NCBI GenBank assembly: GCA_016192205.1
Contig: JACPUP010000017.1
Coordinates: forward strand, 1-18,955
Length of the DNA stretch: 18,955 nt
Direction of reading: 5' to 3'
Origin: Candidatus Kerfeldbacteria bacterium
GTDB lineage: Bacteria; Patescibacteriota; Patescibacteriia; SBBC01; JACPUP01
The notes beneath the pieces are model-generated. The model was given only the letters and a program-made list of their open reading frames with translations. It did no database searches and had not been told where the DNA came from. The position numbers were made by a program, and so were the translations under genes. Of this stretch, positions 18,198-18,955 are shown piece after piece; positions within the stretch are counted from its first letter, which is position 1, and the number at the start of each line of letters is the position of its first letter.

Positions 18198-18955
18198 ATG
18201 GTCGAACCGACATTGATGGAAAAAGTCACGAATCTTGCCAAGCGCCGGGGTTTCATTTTCCCTTCGGCCGAATTGTACGGCGGGTTAGGCGGATTTTGGG
18301 ATTTCGGTCCCCTCGGTGTTGAGTTGAAGAATAATCTTAAGCGCGCCTGGTGGAAGCGGTTTGTCCAGCAACGCGACGACGTCGTTGGCTTAGACTCGAC
18401 GATCATCACGAACCCGACGGTCTGGAAAGCCAGCGGGCACCTGGAGCACTTTGCGGACGAGCTCGTGGAGTGTACGCAGTGCCACCACCGGTTCAAAGCC
18501 GATGACGTTGAGAAAAAGTGTCCCGATTGCGGTGGCACGTTTGTGGAGCCAAAAAAATTCAACACCATGTTCCGTACGCACGTCGGTCCGACCGAGGAAA
18601 CCGCGTCCGAGGCCTTCCTCCGGCCCGAAACCGCCCAGGGCATCTTCGTGAATTTTGATTTGGTGCGCCAGACCCAGCGGAAGAGGCTCCCGTTCGGCAT
18701 CGCCCAGATCGGCAAGGCGTTCCGCAACGAGATAACGCCGGGCAACTTCATTTTCCGCTCCCGCGAGTTCGAGCAAATGGAAATGGAGTTTTTCGTCAAG
18801 CCAGGCACGGACGACGAGTGGTTTGATCGCTGGGTGGACGAGTCGCTCCGATTCTTCACCGACTTAGGCCTCAACCCCAAACGCCTGCGTCGGACCAAGC
18901 AGAAGAAGGACGAGCTCGCGCACTACTCGAAAGCCACGACTGACCTCGAGTACGA
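18198..18955 (+). CDS. glyS: glycyl-tRNA synthetase, single-chain dimeric type (5' part, runs off the window)
   Basis: This class II synthetase charges tRNA-Gly. The first 252 codons are present and the rest lies beyond the window. Visible: the N-terminal signature MEKVTNLAKRRGFIFPSAEL, then GGLGGFWDFGPLGVELKNN with motif 1 features; NPTVWKASGHLEHFADELVEC; a zinc-knuckle insertion CTQC (residues 92-95) and CPDCGG (108-113); RPETAQGIFVNF (146-157); and motif 2, AQIGKAFRNEITPGNFIFRSREFEQMEMEFF (172-202), with the class II arginine. This is the homodimeric GlyRS found in archaea, eukaryotes and some bacteria, not the GlyQ/GlyS heterotetramer. ATG 18198 is the first start after the extended -10 promoter; the in-frame ATG at 18216 is an alternative. 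Confidence 0.96.
   Translation, partial: MVEPTLMEKVTNLAKRRGFIFPSAELYGGLGGFWDFGPLGVELKNNLKRAWWKRFVQQRDDVVGLDSTIITNPTVWKASGHLEHFADELVECTQCHHRFKADDVEKKCPDCGGTFVEPKKFNTMFRTHVGPTEETASEAFLRPETAQGIFVNFDLVRQTQRKRLPFGIAQIGKAFRNEITPGNFIFRSREFEQMEMEFFVKPGTDDEWFDRWVDESLRFFTDLGLNPKRLRRTKQKKDELAHYSKATTDLEY

Noticed and set aside
1..18955. tRNA, rRNA, CRISPR arrays, insertion sequences
   Set aside because: No T-loop GGTTCGAATCC-type signature with an acceptor stem, no rRNA core sequence, no regularly spaced direct repeats with unique spacers, and no transposase-like frame was seen by eye.

Overview
The window looks like a GC-rich chromosome segment from a Patescibacteria/CPR-type bacterium, perhaps a high-GC parcubacterial lineage such as Uhrbacteria. 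That placement is an inference from gene content, not a measured result. Supporting signs are the IleRS with a GVHH form of the HIGH motif, a membrane-anchored Clp-type AAA+ protein with a small membrane partner, a DUF2079 glycan-type membrane protein, many single-gene transcription units with very short leaders, and a dense population of small palindromic repeats. TGA serves as an ordinary stop in many genes, so the TGA-recoding CPR lineages are excluded.

Layout. 1-1225: a short hypothetical gene, then a gene of 31-residue tryptophan repeats (TTG start, strong Shine-Dalgarno) that is broken near its 3' end by an apparent single-base loss. 1226-2319: a terminator, copies of a composite palindromic repeat, a small cupin gene, and a hairpin-rich noncoding stretch. 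2320-7376: GT4 glycosyltransferase, ileS and recO; recO overlaps ileS by 14 nt. 7419-9332: a surface-type protein with one N-terminal membrane anchor and repeated beta-sandwich-like segments, convergent with the next operon. 13252-9308 (minus strand): four genes in the order DUF2079 membrane protein, DPMS-like GT2, methyltransferase and UPF0104/flippase-like protein, each joined to the next by an ATGA overlap. This is very probably one lipid-linked sugar or surface-glycan unit. 13343-16478 (plus): a small membrane protein and a membrane-anchored two-ring Clp/Hsp100-like ATPase, 1 nt apart. 16744-17274: a P-loop kinase-like gene of visibly lower GC, flanked by hairpin-rich noncoding DNA. 17703-18071 (minus): an unrecognised small gene. 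18198-end: 5' part of glycyl-tRNA synthetase.

Most interesting points: (1) the tandem repeat protein with Trp spaced 31 residues apart, and a frameshift whose repair keeps the period exactly; (2) the Clp-like protein, whose first AAA+ ring has lost the Walker B Glu, the arginine finger and the pore Tyr, while the second ring looks active; (3) a family of palindromic elements built from exchangeable modules at three intergenic sites; (4) low-complexity DNA inside or at the ends of essential genes (27 codons in ileS, the tail of recO); (5) a recurring promoter form, extended -10 followed by ATG 6-11 nt later with no Shine-Dalgarno, suggesting leaderless or near-leaderless mRNAs. No tRNA, rRNA, CRISPR array or transposase was seen.
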